Assembly (NCBI GenBank): GCA_036898135.1
Contig: CM072512.1
Coordinates: 23,608,424 to 23,672,423 of the forward strand
Direction of reading: 5' to 3'
DNA: 64,000 bases
Source of the DNA: Oncomelania hupensis
Taxonomy: Eukaryota > Mollusca > Gastropoda > Littorinimorpha > Pomatiopsidae
In this document: positions 23,690-35,212 of the stretch, one piece after another
Position numbering within the stretch: the stretch's first letter is position 1
Layout: each line of letters begins with the position of its first letter
Notes under the pieces: model-generated
Told to the model about the DNA's origin: nothing
The model's input: only the letters and a program-made list of their open reading frames with translations
Databases searched by the model: none
Program-made: the position numbers and the translations under genes

Positions 23690-24200
23690 AAAAAAAACAA
23701 CGCAACTCAACACAACATTACACCACACGACACCACACCCCGCCCCGCCCAACCCCACCACACCCCAAACCACACAACATAACGCACCACACTAAAACTT
23801 ACAAAGCAACGCAACAGAACTTCAGTGTCCAATTTAAAGAAAAAGTCTTTTGACTCTCTATCCACACATTTTCAGAAACCCAACACACTCGCCACACGAA
23901 CACACACACACATACACACACACACACAAACACACACACACACTCACACAAGACTAGAAGACGAAGAAGAAGAAAAGACGACGACCACAATAAAGAAGAA
24001 GATGATGATGAAGAAGAAGAAAATACAAATCACGGGGACAGTTGTACCTTACCTCTGCCCACACTTGTTCAGAAACCAAAAACACAACGCGAAAAAAAGA
24101 AGACGAATAAAAAAAAAGACGACGACGACGATGACGAAGAAGAAGAAGAAGAAGAAGAAGAAGAAGAAGAAGAAGAAGAAGAAGAAGAAGAAGAAATTAT
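23690..24200. repeat. Low-complexity cluster: (CA)n, (GAA)n, A-runs
   Basis: CACA-rich sequence around 23700-23950, then A-rich and GAA tracts, with a pure GAA array at about 24133-24195. No coding signal. Confidence 0.85.
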
Positions 24201-24727
24201 ACCAATATTTGCTCTCTTGGCTCGCTATAAACATGTTCATATGTTATGTTCATAGGCCTAGATGATGAAGAAGAAGGAAAAGAAGCATGAAGAAATAAAG
24301 GACGGAAGAAAGGAATGAAGAAAAGAAGAAAAAGAAAAAAGGAAAAGAAAGAGGAGAAAGTAGAGAAACGATGGCGATAGAACCGGAGGAAGATAACGAC
24401 GAAGAAGATGATGAAGTTGATGCTTGCTGTGATTATTTGTCATCTTCGATTGAAACGATTAGCCTGCTTCCGACAGTACCTGATTTGCCACTCGCTAAGA
24501 ACTCGCGAGGATAATTATCCATTTATGTGTATACATTTGTTGTGAAAGCATGAAAGTTGCTGCTGCAATAAAATCTTGGAGGTGCACCCTGTTGTTCCAC
24601 TTTCTATATATCTATCAAACGTACGAGATTCGTAAGCCTGTGCTATAGGCCTTTATAGGGAACCCGCTATACAGGCATCCAAATTGTGTAATGTCCCTCT
24701 GGTGTGGAAAACAATAACGTCAGCAAA

Positions 24728-24904
24728 GTTCCCCGGAAGTCAAGTGTTACTGCCTCACCTAGTGGATGGCCACACACCATAGTTACGCAGTAAGCAGCTC
24801 ATAATTATGAAGAGGGTTTAATTCCATTATGAGCTGCTTACTGCAGTAACTATGGTGTGTGGCCATCCACTAGATGAGGCAGTAACACTTGACTTACGGG
24901 GAAC
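24728..24904. repeat. Foldback: 78/79-bp inverted repeat
   Basis: The arms 24728-24805 and 24826-24904 are reverse complements with two substitutions and one single-base indel. They are separated by a loop of about 20 bases. Each outer end reads GTTCCCCG when read inward. No target duplication is obvious. The right arm runs almost directly into the giant (CTAT)n tract. Confidence 0.92.
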
Positions 24905-24925
24905 TTATATATATTACGGGGAACT

Positions 24926-25634
<709 letters not shown>

Positions 25635-25760
25635 GATAATAAAACCAACAACAACACCTGGGTAGTAGGCGTTAAAATTTTCGGTTTATTACACTAAAAC
25701 CTTCTTCAGTAAGACCCAAGGACTGTACAAAACAAAACAGTCTAAGCGTATTATATATAG
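25635..25760 (-). mobile_element. Possible Penelope-like/retrozyme end with hammerhead-like hairpin
   Basis: The minus strand at 25709 to 25679 reads CTGAAGA, then a stem GGTTT with its complement AAACC around a short loop, then GAAA. This order resembles a hammerhead ribozyme core. The same architecture with a different stem recurs at 52654-52676. The boundaries of the element are not resolved. Confidence 0.35.
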
Positions 25761-26175
25761 TAAAGAAAGTGAATCGAGTTCATTAAAAAAAAAAAGTGTA
25801 CTATTTAGAAATTTATATTAATTATAAAGAATAATTATATTTAAAAGCAATCTCTGAACCGTATTCACCAACATCACCAAAACATAGTGTTCAGTAGGAA
25901 GAGGCGGGGGGAGGGGAAAGTAATATAACCACACATACCAACTCCCTTACAATCGCATCATCAGTTCAGCAATAAAGAGTCATCTCCCCCTCTCTCCCTC
26001 CACCCGCGCCCAAAATAAAATAAAAAAATTAATAAAATAAAATAAACGTTTTAAATTTAAAAAATAAAAAATAAAAAATAAAAATTCTATAAATAAAAGA
26101 AATAAATAAATAAGAATAAAAATATTCACCCTCAAATAGCCAAACATCTTAAGTATAGTTCTAAATAGTTCCGCC

Positions 26176-26276
<101 letters not shown>

Positions 26277-26739
26277 AATTATAAAACTAAAAAATTTCGG
26301 GGGTGGGTGCGGGGTTGGGGGAGGGTGGGTGTATGGAAAGCGGCGAATAAGGGTAATATTAATTTTATCACCCACACATGCGTGCGAAACTCGGGTTCAT
26401 TTCTCAGCGGTCCACGGCAGTTGTAGAGCAGCAATCATACACTTGTTCTCGACTTTGGGGGGGGGGGGGGAGGGGGGGAAAGAAACCCCAATAAACTTCA
26501 AGACAAGCTATTTATTTCCCCTTAATGTAAACATAAGTTTAAAAAAAAACTCCGTTAAGCAGACTTTTATAATTGATTTTAAAAGTTTATTTTAAGCTTT
26601 TTTTAAAATTTAAAAGTGTCGTTTGGTTTGTTTATTTTAAGTTTAAAATCCCCTGCGTTTTGAGTAGAAAATAATACTTAACTGAACCATGCGGCCACAG
26701 TTACGCGAGAAGAGAAGGTGAAAAAGGCTGAACTATCAA

Positions 26740-26880
26740 TAAATCGTCTTGGGCGACGTGGGTTCGAATCCTGACTTCAGCAAACTATTGTGTGATTGCT
26801 GGATATTACGGGCCAGCGCCTTGAGAAGCTCTTTGAGCTTGTAAGTGCGCTATATAAGAGAAATCTCTTTTTAAATAACA
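26740..26880 (+). mobile_element. tRNA-derived SINE F copy
   Basis: Contains a B-box-like GGGTTCGAATCC, then the shared GGCCAGCGCCTTGAGAAGCT block and the GCGCTATATAAG tail. Confidence 0.65.
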
Positions 26881-27580
26881 TTGACAGGCACACTGCCTCA
26901 CAAACACATACGAAAGGGTGAGTTGCCGGTCCTTTAGCTAGCTGACTGACCAACCAACAGATCGACTAGCAAGACAAGAATCCACACACTGACCATCTCT
27001 CCAACCATCTAGTTTAATTATTTTGTTAACAATTTCAGCTCATTTGTTAAACGTATACTGTAACAAGCTAATCCGATCATATACTTATCTCGGCGTCATC
27101 GTTGACAGTATTGTCCTCCTCTTCATCGTTATTATCGATATTCTCCTCCTCCTCATCATCATTATCATCATCATCGTTATCAGTGGCAGCACAATCATAC
27201 TGCTGTCTTTACAGTATTTGTCATTATGACCACCACTTCCACCACAATCCTCATCCCCATCATCGTAGTCGTAATCGTGTCCTCGTTCTCTTATACCCGT
27301 GTCTTTTATTAATACATGTATCATCATTTTTAGCTTAATATGTATGCCTGCATAGAAGGCTTTATGTTTAGTTTAGCAGTACCGCCATATCAACAGTAAC
27401 AACTTCACATTCTGCCGCTGTTAATAATTAATGTTGGTGCGGAGGCAAATTAATGAAAGGTCGAGCGCTTGCTCTAACAGAGTTTGTGCTAGCTGAGAAG
27501 AATTATGAACATTGAAGTTTAAAGTTGAACACTAACGAGAAACAGGATGAAAGGCGACAATATTTTTTTTTAAACGCCCC
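26881..27580. other. Non-coding DNA with ATC/TCC-rich patches
   Basis: Includes a degenerate CTC/ATC-rich stretch at about 27115-27290; nothing else recognised. Confidence 0.5.
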
Positions 27581-28150
27581 ATGACTCTGCAAGGTAAAGT
27601 TTACAACGTTATCTTATTCTTCTTCTCTATTTTGACTGTAACAACAGTGTCAAAAATAATTTACCTTGACCTATGCCCTTTCAACCTGAATAAAAGGCAA
27701 TTGTTACTTGGATTGTTCGTTGTAGAACCACTGCCTCCTCACTGTAGATTACTGACCTCTTGGCGCATCATAGCCTTGTGCAACATCACGGTTTCTGTAT
27801 TTCTGCGGCGTATCGGACAAAAATGGTTGTCAAACAGAGATAGTTACTTGCACCTTCCTCCTCATGTGTATAATGTGATTCGGGAATTAGGCATCCTGCG
27901 TTGTTCACCCAAAAGGCGCAGATGCCGTGTGGTGCGTCTCCACCGACTATGGCATCACTGGCCGCCAGCAGTGATCCCTATCCCTAGGTCTCGCCTCAGC
28001 CATCCATCAGCTACTATACACAGTCATGTGCATATGTCCACCTTGAAGTGGTCGCCACCTGTGGTCGTTGAAGCCTCGTCCACCTTGCCGCTGTCGTCGT
28101 TGCTGCCTGTTATAGGTGGCACTGCCGTCTTCATTGCCTGTAATGGGTAA
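27581..28150 (+). CDS. Unrecognised ORF, possibly transposon-derived
   Basis: A 189-codon plus-strand ORF. The middle reads VYNVIRELGILRCSPKRRR, whose basic composition recalls the N-terminal regions of some invertebrate LINE proteins, but I cannot name a family. The N-terminal third is A/T-rich and looks non-coding, and the end runs into the minisatellite at 28080-28330. I see no splice sites or neighbours that suggest a role. It may be spurious. Confidence 0.2.
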   Translation: MTLQGKVYNVILFFFSILTVTTVSKIIYLDLCPFNLNKRQLLLGLFVVEPLPPHCRLLTSWRIIALCNITVSVFLRRIGQKWLSNRDSYLHLPPHVYNVIRELGILRCSPKRRRCRVVRLHRLWHHWPPAVIPIPRSRLSHPSATIHSHVHMSTLKWSPPVVVEASSTLPLSSLLPVIGGTAVFIACNG

Positions 28151-28335
28151 CATCTCCTCCTTGCTGCCGCCGTCGTTGCCTGTAATTGGTAACATCTCCT
28201 TGCTGCCGTCATCGTTCGCCTGTAATGGGTAACATCTCGTTCGATGATGCTGCCGCCGTCGTTGCCTGTGATGGATGACATCTCTCTGCTGCACCCGTCG
28301 CTGCCTGTTCTGGGTGGCACCTACAGCTTGCTGCC
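28080..28335. repeat. Minisatellite, about 45-bp unit
   Basis: Five or six diverged units, each with a GTCGTTGCCTGTAATGGGTA-like segment followed by ACATCTC and a GCTGCCGCC block. The antisense ORFs with ITGNDGGS repeats come from it. Confidence 0.8.
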
Positions 28336-28461
28336 TGCGTCTACGCTAGCAATGAGCGACAACTCCTGCTCGTACATCTCTACATATGAGGACATTTCAC
28401 TGCCTACATAGCCATTCTACATTTTGTAAGGCTCTGGCAGTATAAATATGGAAATACGGAA

Positions 28462-28896
28462 GACACGGTGGCCTAATGGAAGAGCTCTGGCTTGCGGATC
28501 TGAAGGTCCCGGGTTCGAGCCCAGGTCGGGGCACTGTGTTGTGTCCTTGGGAAAGACACTTTACTCCCGTTTCCTACTCCTTCGGATGAGAGTATAAACC
28601 GAGGTCTAGTCTATTTCGCATACATTCCATCATAACGGACTTTAAAGATCCTGACGCTCATGTCCTACACGGGTGAGTGCCGGTGACAAGAACACACCCA
28701 GCATGCACCTAGGTCATTCCCCCCCCCCTCCCTGGCTGCCCAGGATTGTGCTCAGTTGTCTGGAGCGTTATTACGATGCGCCCAAAGGCTGCAAGTTGGC
28801 GCCTCCGGCGGCTTGAGTTAGATCCTGTATCGGCCAGCGCATTGAGTCGCCAAGTACGACGAAATATGTGCGCTATACAACTCCTCAATAATAATA
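28462..28896 (+). mobile_element. tRNA-derived SINE F, longest copy
   Basis: The head at about 28468-28535 resembles a tRNA with A-box GTGGCCTAATGG and B-box GGGTTCGAGCC, consistent with RNA polymerase III transcription. The body includes TTGAGTTAGATCCTGTATC and GGCCAGCGC. The tail is GCGCTATAC followed by an AAT repeat. A C-run sits at 28721-28731. It is followed directly by an RTE LINE 3' end. Confidence 0.85.
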
Positions 28897-28976
28897 ATGA
28901 GTATGCTGGTTAAACGATCATCTGTGTTGCCCTTACGACCTCCGGGTTACGGGACAGGATAGGATAGGATAGGATA
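28897..28976 (+). mobile_element. RTE LINE 3' end fragment
   Basis: Contains GTATGCTGGTTAAACGATCA, matching the last part of the RTE ORF, and ends in four or more GGATA units. Confidence 0.88.
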
Positions 28977-29070
28977 GGTGAGCGTGTATGTTGGCACAGA
29001 TCACAGTGCTTTGAGCCTGATTGGAGATTTGGGGAAAGGCGCGTATCCAGTATTTGACACTGATCCGTTT
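28977..29070 (+). mobile_element. SINE G tail fragment
   Basis: Shares GTATGTTGGCACAGATC and a GGGGAAAGGCG block with 43735-43800 and, less closely, with 45025-45080. Confidence 0.5.
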
Positions 29071-29805
29071 CGCCTGACATCACTGTTTTAAACCATGAGG
29101 ACTGTGACGTTTTCTTGGTATACTATAAGTGGCTGTGCCATTTGATGCCTTTGTCAATGTCTGCTACGATACAAAGTTTGACATACACGTGCAGCTATGC
29201 CTAGAAATAAATGCCTTAGGCTATTCGTGTAGGACAGTGGTGTTGATCATTGGTAGTCTTGGGAGTGTCCATTATAGAGGTGCGTCAGACTGAAGACAGG
29301 AATTCGTGCCTAAAATACCTCAGTGTGGGTGTTATAATAGGCGAAAAAAAGATGCAACGATATGAAATTTGTATTTGTTTATGTTAATCGTATTGTGCAA
29401 TAGCGCTGATGGCGTGAGTGATGGTGAAAGCTTTGATGATAATTATAATAATTGTGTTCAGATATATTTAGGCTACTTGTGATAATATGTATACATTATT
29501 TTGTTTTTATAGTATACAGTATTATTCTCTATAATTATTAATCCATGCTTATCTAGTCTTACACATGTTAGTACATGTTTGTGTGTGTGTGTGAGGAGAC
29601 ATGGAAGAAGAAGAGAGGGGAGAAAGAGAAAGATGGAGACAAAAAAGAGAGAAAGAGAGAGAGATTCATTCATTCACAAATGAAAGCAATTGCCTTGTGC
29701 TGTTATGGAATATATTGCCCGTTAAAATACAGTTAGACTAAACATCTATTTGCCCATATTTCATACTCAAGGAAAATAAAAATTACTGTGTCCATTATGC
29801 CAGTC
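29071..29805. other. Non-coding DNA, nothing recognised
   Basis: A/T-rich, with a GT patch near 29578-29593; no coding signal. Confidence 0.5.

Positions 29806-29859
<54 letters not shown>
29806..29859. repeat. (AAT)n with adjoining SINE-like tail
   Basis: About 17 AAT units. The sequence to the right (AATTTTATAAAGCGCAATTC) looks like a reversed SINE/LINE 3' end. Confidence 0.85.
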
Positions 29860-29860
<1 letters not shown>

Positions 29861-29979
29861 ATTTTATAAAGCGCAATTCCAAAGTAAAAAGTCTGCTCAC
29901 AGCGCTCACACGCATACTCTCACACAAGGACTCGCAAAATATGAGACTGTACAATCACACTAAAATATGGAGCATATAA

Positions 29980-31718
29980 GAGAAATAAATAAGTTTAAAA
30001 AAAAAAAGATTAAACTACATACATCTAATTCTAACACATGCCCACACACAAACACACACAAAATCAATATAAGCAGCCGGCCAAAACAATAAGATAAAAT
30101 TCGTACATGTACACACATATGTGCAATACAATTAAACAACAGTTTTTAAAAAGTTTATTTTTAAATGTAAGAAACATTAACACAAAACCAAACATGGCTT
30201 TATACAATCAAATACAATACAGAATAAATGCAATAAAATACACTGACAGAACTTAAACCTGACACTCTGACTGACTGAGCCAGTAAAAACACACAAGCAA
30301 TAAGCAAAGTTTTGACAGTGTGAATGTTGCATGTGTTTGGCTGTGAGTTCAATTTCTTCACGCGCCTGTGGGTTTCAATGCTATATCTCAATCACAAGAC
30401 GATGCTTTGTGTACTAATGCTTGTCGAACATTCTGAATAAATTTTCAAAATGTGTGCGTGTGTGTGTGTGCGTGTGTAGGTGTGTGTGTGTGTGTTTGCT
30501 ACTGCATTGCGAACGTTTGTGTATGTATGTGATCATCACTGATGGGGATGGCATGTGTGTATGTGTCAAACATTATGTAACGCCGAAGTTTATTTCGTCC
30601 TTCTCGATACTTTTACGACACACATAAAGGTGAAGACGAAGACGTTGATGATGACGATCAATGATGATGATGATTCCAATCATCATCACCATCATCGTCG
30701 TCGTCGTGTCCTCCTCCTCATCATCATCATTCACCATTTAGTCTTTTTTTTTAAAAAATACAAAAATACATTTTTTTTCACCGCCTTGGATCATCAGAGC
30801 ACAAAGCATTCAAACAAGTTCCAATCATCCCGGAAAATGTGTACACACACGTCGTAGACAAATACCTATAGATAAAACGTATTAGGCGCGAAATGTTCAA
30901 TATGAAAATATTTGGAATTATTCTGGAATTATACAGAATTATTGTCACTTTATGGACACAGCTCTGCGCCACCAAAAAATGTGCGGTAGAAGAAAACCTC
31001 CCAAACTTATTTAATTAAATAAAATAGAGACTCGCCAGTTCCAAATTCACAATAATGAAAAACAAATAGGGATACATACCAAAAGAACGCTAATTTGGAC
31101 AAAATAACACAGAACAATAGTCTACTTAATGGTGTGCTTAATGTTGTCCAACCGCATTTAAATTTAACATACTCGTACTGTACACTGAAAAACCCATCAC
31201 TCTGATCAAAGCTATACGATGGCCAGCGCTCACCAGAAAGTTCATACTACGGGGCAGTCTGAATCGAACCTGTGGTGCTCTCCGGATCGAGAATGTTCTT
31301 GGGCCCCTGAATATGTAATACTTGACCCAATCATACTTTTATTTGAATTCCATAAACTGTCTTGTAGCCAGACGGAAGTGGTCTACACAAACTCACAAGA
31401 ATTGGCCACGGGTCAAGTAGAACTGGGTCATGTAGTTGAAAATATTAAAAGAATACACAATCGAGTGGCGTCGACAACCTGTTTCACTTACAGTCTGTTA
31501 CTTACGGTGTATTAAACACAACAGAACTGCCAAACTGAATATTCCATTTAAGACACTAATTTCAAGATGAGGTCGTAAAGTAGTCTTATAATGGGACCTC
31601 TACTTCAAAAAACAGTTTCCAGAATCTCACGCACTCTCACGCTGACACTGAAATATAAAAATAAATGTCTCAGTTTGATTGTTTCGCTGGAAAACATTGG
31701 GAATAACATAAATATTTC
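29980..31718. other. Non-coding DNA with GT and ATC/GAT patches
   Basis: GT-rich DNA at about 30450-30500 and GAT/ATC patches at about 30640-30735. The ORF at 31219-31515 (98 codons) has no recognisable family. No exons are convincing. Confidence 0.45.
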
Positions 31719-31719
31719 A

Positions 31720-31757
<38 letters not shown>

Positions 31758-31764
31758 AATGATA

Positions 31765-31846
<82 letters not shown>
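31720..31846. repeat. (GAT)n microsatellite
   Basis: About 42 ATG/GAT units with two AAT interruptions. Confidence 0.97.
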
Positions 31847-31847
<1 letters not shown>

Positions 31848-32097
31848 ACATCAAAATACCCGACGGCCACTTGAAATGTCATCTGTCCTGAATAATATAG
31901 GCCTACGAGCTGACTAGGCCGGTTTGCACTTAACCAGGCGACCTAACGCTGGATAAGTGTCAAAAATCTATCAAGCGAAGGTTGTGTGTATAAGGCGTTA
32001 TGTCCAGATTAGCCTCTGACACTCAGATTGGGGGTTAGCGACAATTTCAGGCCCACTGCCTATATATGCTTACTATGGTCGATATCGCAAAAGGTGA

Positions 32098-32153
32098 AAG
32101 TCCCCTATACGCTACTGTGTCCGGGGACGGTAATCTACCTACCTACCTACCTA
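32098..32153 (+). mobile_element. Family E retroelement end
   Basis: A 56-bp fragment with a GTCCCC...GGGGAC hairpin and a (TACC)n tail. The 10-bp target duplication CGCAAAAGGT is at 32088-32097, with its partner at 32834-32843 beyond the family D insertion. The related copy is at 50580-50660. Confidence 0.75.
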
Positions 32154-32161
32154 GCGCAAAA

Positions 32162-32828
32162 CCCCTTGGGGTCATGAGCAATCTTGCCACTGTAGATTGT
32201 TCTAACCTATAAAGGGAAAAGTGAAAGCCCCAGTTGAAAACCTGTCTTTCCTTTATAGGCAAGACCGATTCACTGCGGCAACAGTACCCCCGTTGGAGTG
32301 CCGGGGGTTTCAGTATAAATAGTATCCCCACTTTCTGGAAATTTAGTGCTTTAAATTCCCACTGTCGCTGTCTTCCTCATTTGCTCTTCTTCGCTAGATC
32401 AATGACCTACCTTTTTTCTTGAAAACTCTTCCTGGACAAGACTCCTTGTTTGTGTATGAGGTCTGTTGGATCAGCTTGGGAGTGTTGGACGCTTTCTGCC
32501 GGGTGGTCACTAGGGCTTCCTACGATGTTATTATTTAGCAATGTAGGCATTTTATAATTATGTATGTGTTTTGTTGATAATTTATAATGATGTTTGTATT
32601 CTATTTTGTTTTTGTAACCGGGGGTTCGAGTAGTTGGGGTAAAGCCTCAGCCGTCCCCTGCGTGGGATGTCTTTATTGTAAAGTGATTGGCCGGTGGGGG
32701 GCATTCAATTTTCCCACTAGGGTTGTTTCAGCAGAATTTTTATGTGGATCGGGGATTGTCCGGTCCTGATTTGGCTCGGAAGAGTCCGCTGGACCTAAAG
32801 CAACAATCAATCAATCAATCAATCAAAA
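32162..32828 (+). mobile_element. Family D retroelement, longest copy
   Basis: 667 bp, non-coding, ending in the GGTCC...GGACC hairpin and a (CAAT)n tail. A perfect 12-bp target duplication, CCTAGCGCAAAA, lies at 32150-32161 and 32829-32840. It inserted inside the duplication created earlier by the family E fragment. Confidence 0.92.
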
Positions 32829-32843
32829 CCTAGCGCAAAAGGT

Positions 32844-34250
32844 CTATTGTTTAAACCAGTCAATAAAAACTTCACAGGCACGAATCCATAGCGAAGTATG
32901 TTGTTCACAGTACCCTGGACCGGCTTGGACAGCTCTCCACATGTCGATCATTGCGTCAGGGTTTACGTTAGTGGCCGTCAGTACGCTATTTCGTAGAAAC
33001 GAACACGGTGTCAGACCGCAAGGCATTCCGGGCATCACACCTTTCAAGTGTGCGTGATTGACGTGCAAAGCGCGTGCTACCACACCGTTAAAGAACGCGT
33101 CCTCCACGGGAAGTATGGGGAAAAGCTGCGAGGTACGCACAATTGGCGTCACTAGAGGTCCCGGAATGAGATATGTACCGCCCCGAACATAGGGCGGGTA
33201 GCTAAAAAATGGATATTCGGAGGGATCTATCCTCGTTCTGGACCCCGGCTTTCGATCAGCGGGCTCCAAACACAGCACCTCGCCCAATAACGTCCCCTTC
33301 ATCATCTCTTTCGGCTGCTCGCTGTACAACTGGTCCAACACGCGCAAAAGAAGGTCCACGTGCACGAACGTGTCCTGGTCGGCCTTCAGCACGTGGCGAA
33401 TGTTGTGAGAGGCGCAGTGTGTGGACACCCACTGCAGCCCTGTCAGCATTTTCAGTGTCAGGTTGCGGTAAGAATCCACGAAGTCCCCGACCAATAGGTC
33501 TCGGTGAACGTCCCACTCCTCCTTCAGTGTGGTCAGGTTGAATGGGCTAGACCGCTGGCCTTCTGTCCTACTTCCTTCACTGTCTCCTGGCAGCTTTTGT
33601 TCTCTCGGTGGTGAAGTCGTGCTCGCTTCTGACGTTTCCTCGCGTTTTCCCAGCAGAAATATGAGCTGGACCTTCCAAGTCCGTGGCGAATTGGGCCACG
33701 CCTTGGTAGTCACCGAGCCCCAGCTGTTGCGGATGGCATTTCTGACTTGCACGGCTTCAGGGATAGAAGGCACTAACACCAGCAGGTCCAAGGCCACTCC
33801 GTCGTTACCTGCCTCGCCGCCTCCAGCACCCACGATAGGATTAGAAACAGAGTCTACATCAACGACATGGTCCTCTGTTTGAGTTCCACCAACGTCACGT
33901 TGGTTGCTTTTGTTGCTGTCTTGCCAGCAGTTGCAGGCGAGAATGCGTGGCTGGAGTAGGAATGATGATACACTATGGCCCCCCTCCGTCAAGGGCTTGG
34001 ATCTGTTGAAGTAGCGCTCCACTTCCTTCGGGTCCTCGTGCGCTGTGAAGGTTTCGTGGCTGCGACAGGGCAAGAAGGTTGCAGTAATGGTTAGGACGCT
34101 GTTGTTATGGTCGTTGGTGGCCATGAAGGCGCTGTTGGTAGGGATGGCGGTCAATTTGGCGACGGTGTAAAGGAGGAAGAGCAGTGCCAGACACAACACC
34201 AGCCACTGACCACGCGAACCGCGCCAAGACAACGACACCAGTAGCCGCAT
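32844..34250 (-). CDS. Family 31 beta-1,3-glycosyltransferase
   Basis: A 468-residue type II membrane protein: short basic N-terminus, transmembrane anchor at 16-36, stem, then the catalytic domain. Family-31 landmarks are RNAIRNSWG (170-178), KADQDTFVHVD (289-299, an unusual DQD in place of the common DDD/DxD metal site), YPPYVRGGTYLIPG (351-364) and VEDAFFNGVV (382-391). These enzymes add Gal or GlcNAc in beta-1,3 linkage to glycans in the Golgi. I chose the Met at 34250 because it puts the anchor in the usual place. A splice-acceptor-like run ending GTGTGTGCAG lies just upstream, so a 5' non-coding exon is likely, although the frame is open from 34316. A low-complexity insert at 205-236 and the single coding exon are notable. 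Galactosyl versus N-acetylglucosaminyl specificity cannot be told. Confidence 0.9.
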   Translation of the reverse strand: MRLLVSLSWRGSRGQWLVLCLALLFLLYTVAKLTAIPTNSAFMATNDHNNSVLTITATFLPCRSHETFTAHEDPKEVERYFNRSKPLTEGGHSVSSFLLQPRILACNCWQDSNKSNQRDVGGTQTEDHVVDVDSVSNPIVGAGGGEAGNDGVALDLLVLVPSIPEAVQVRNAIRNSWGSVTTKAWPNSPRTWKVQLIFLLGKREETSEASTTSPPREQKLPGDSEGSRTEGQRSSPFNLTTLKEEWDVHRDLLVGDFVDSYRNLTLKMLTGLQWVSTHCASHNIRHVLKADQDTFVHVDLLLRVLDQLYSEQPKEMMKGTLLGEVLCLEPADRKPGSRTRIDPSEYPFFSYPPYVRGGTYLIPGPLVTPIVRTSQLFPILPVEDAFFNGVVARALHVNHAHLKGVMPGMPCGLTPCSFLRNSVLTATNVNPDAMIDMWRAVQAGPGYCEQHTSLWIRACEVFIDWFKQ

Positions 34251-34345
34251 GTTACTGCACACACAGGTGAAACAAAGATTAATGAATGCTCGTTCTTCTG
34301 TCGCAACAACAACCAATTTGTAACGTTAATTAATCACATAGTTAA

Positions 34346-34429
34346 ACAGCAACAATATGATAGAAGAAGAAGAAGAAGAAGAAGAAGAAGAAGAAGAAGA
34401 AGAAGAAGAAGAAGAAGAAGAAGAAGACC
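34346..34429. repeat. (GAA)n microsatellite
   Basis: About 22 GAA units upstream of the glycosyltransferase gene. Confidence 0.96.
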
Positions 34430-35205
34430 TTCAAAACACATACAGAGGTAAGAAGTCTAGAGTACTCAGCTTCGGTGTACCTCCAAACTCCGCATCTAGG
34501 CATCTTTTACTTACCATCATCTACAAGACACTGCATGTGGGCATCTTTCTAAAGAACAGTTCTTTTACTTAAATGGAGACGACTTACTCCATAGCTCTGC
34601 ATAAACGTTTTGTCTCCGGTCTGCCTATTTGCACCACCCCGTTCTCCGGGAGTCCCCGTTCATCAGGAGCCTTGCCGCTTGCAGTGCCTGCTAGAAAGGA
34701 TGGCACGGCACTAGGAAAAACGTAGGGTGTCAGATGGAAAAGACGTTCGCCAGACAACGAATGTGCAGTTATTTTCGACGCACTCACAAAATTCGCACAC
34801 ATAGCCAGAATATCATAATTTTCAACAGTGTAATGTTCTTTGCATGTTGCCACTCGTCTTATATCATAAAGAACTAAAATGAAAAACATTGCATGTTGGG
34901 CCACTATCTAAACTATCTGCAAGCAAAAAACCAGTATCCTATTCGGTTCAGTCAATTTTGAGAAACGGCCAAAACGTGTTTAGAAAATGATGAATGACAG
35001 TGACCTTGACCTATGAGAAAGTGCAAATATGAATGATATAAATGCTTAGCAGTAGTTGATGTACATGCATATTAAAACTAATCGAATTCGGTTAAGATAA
35101 TCTTGAAAGAAGACAAAGAAATTCTGAGTGACGGACTGGCAAGCGGACTGCTATAAAATGATTGGCCATGTACCCATAAGCCCAAACTCGCCACCCGTTT
35201 TTGTT
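34430..35205. other. Non-coding DNA, nothing recognised
   Basis: Lies between the glycosyltransferase 5' side and the RTE LINE tail. The 106-codon minus ORF at 34584-34904 is unrecognised. Confidence 0.45.
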
Positions 35206-35212
35206 TTCTATC

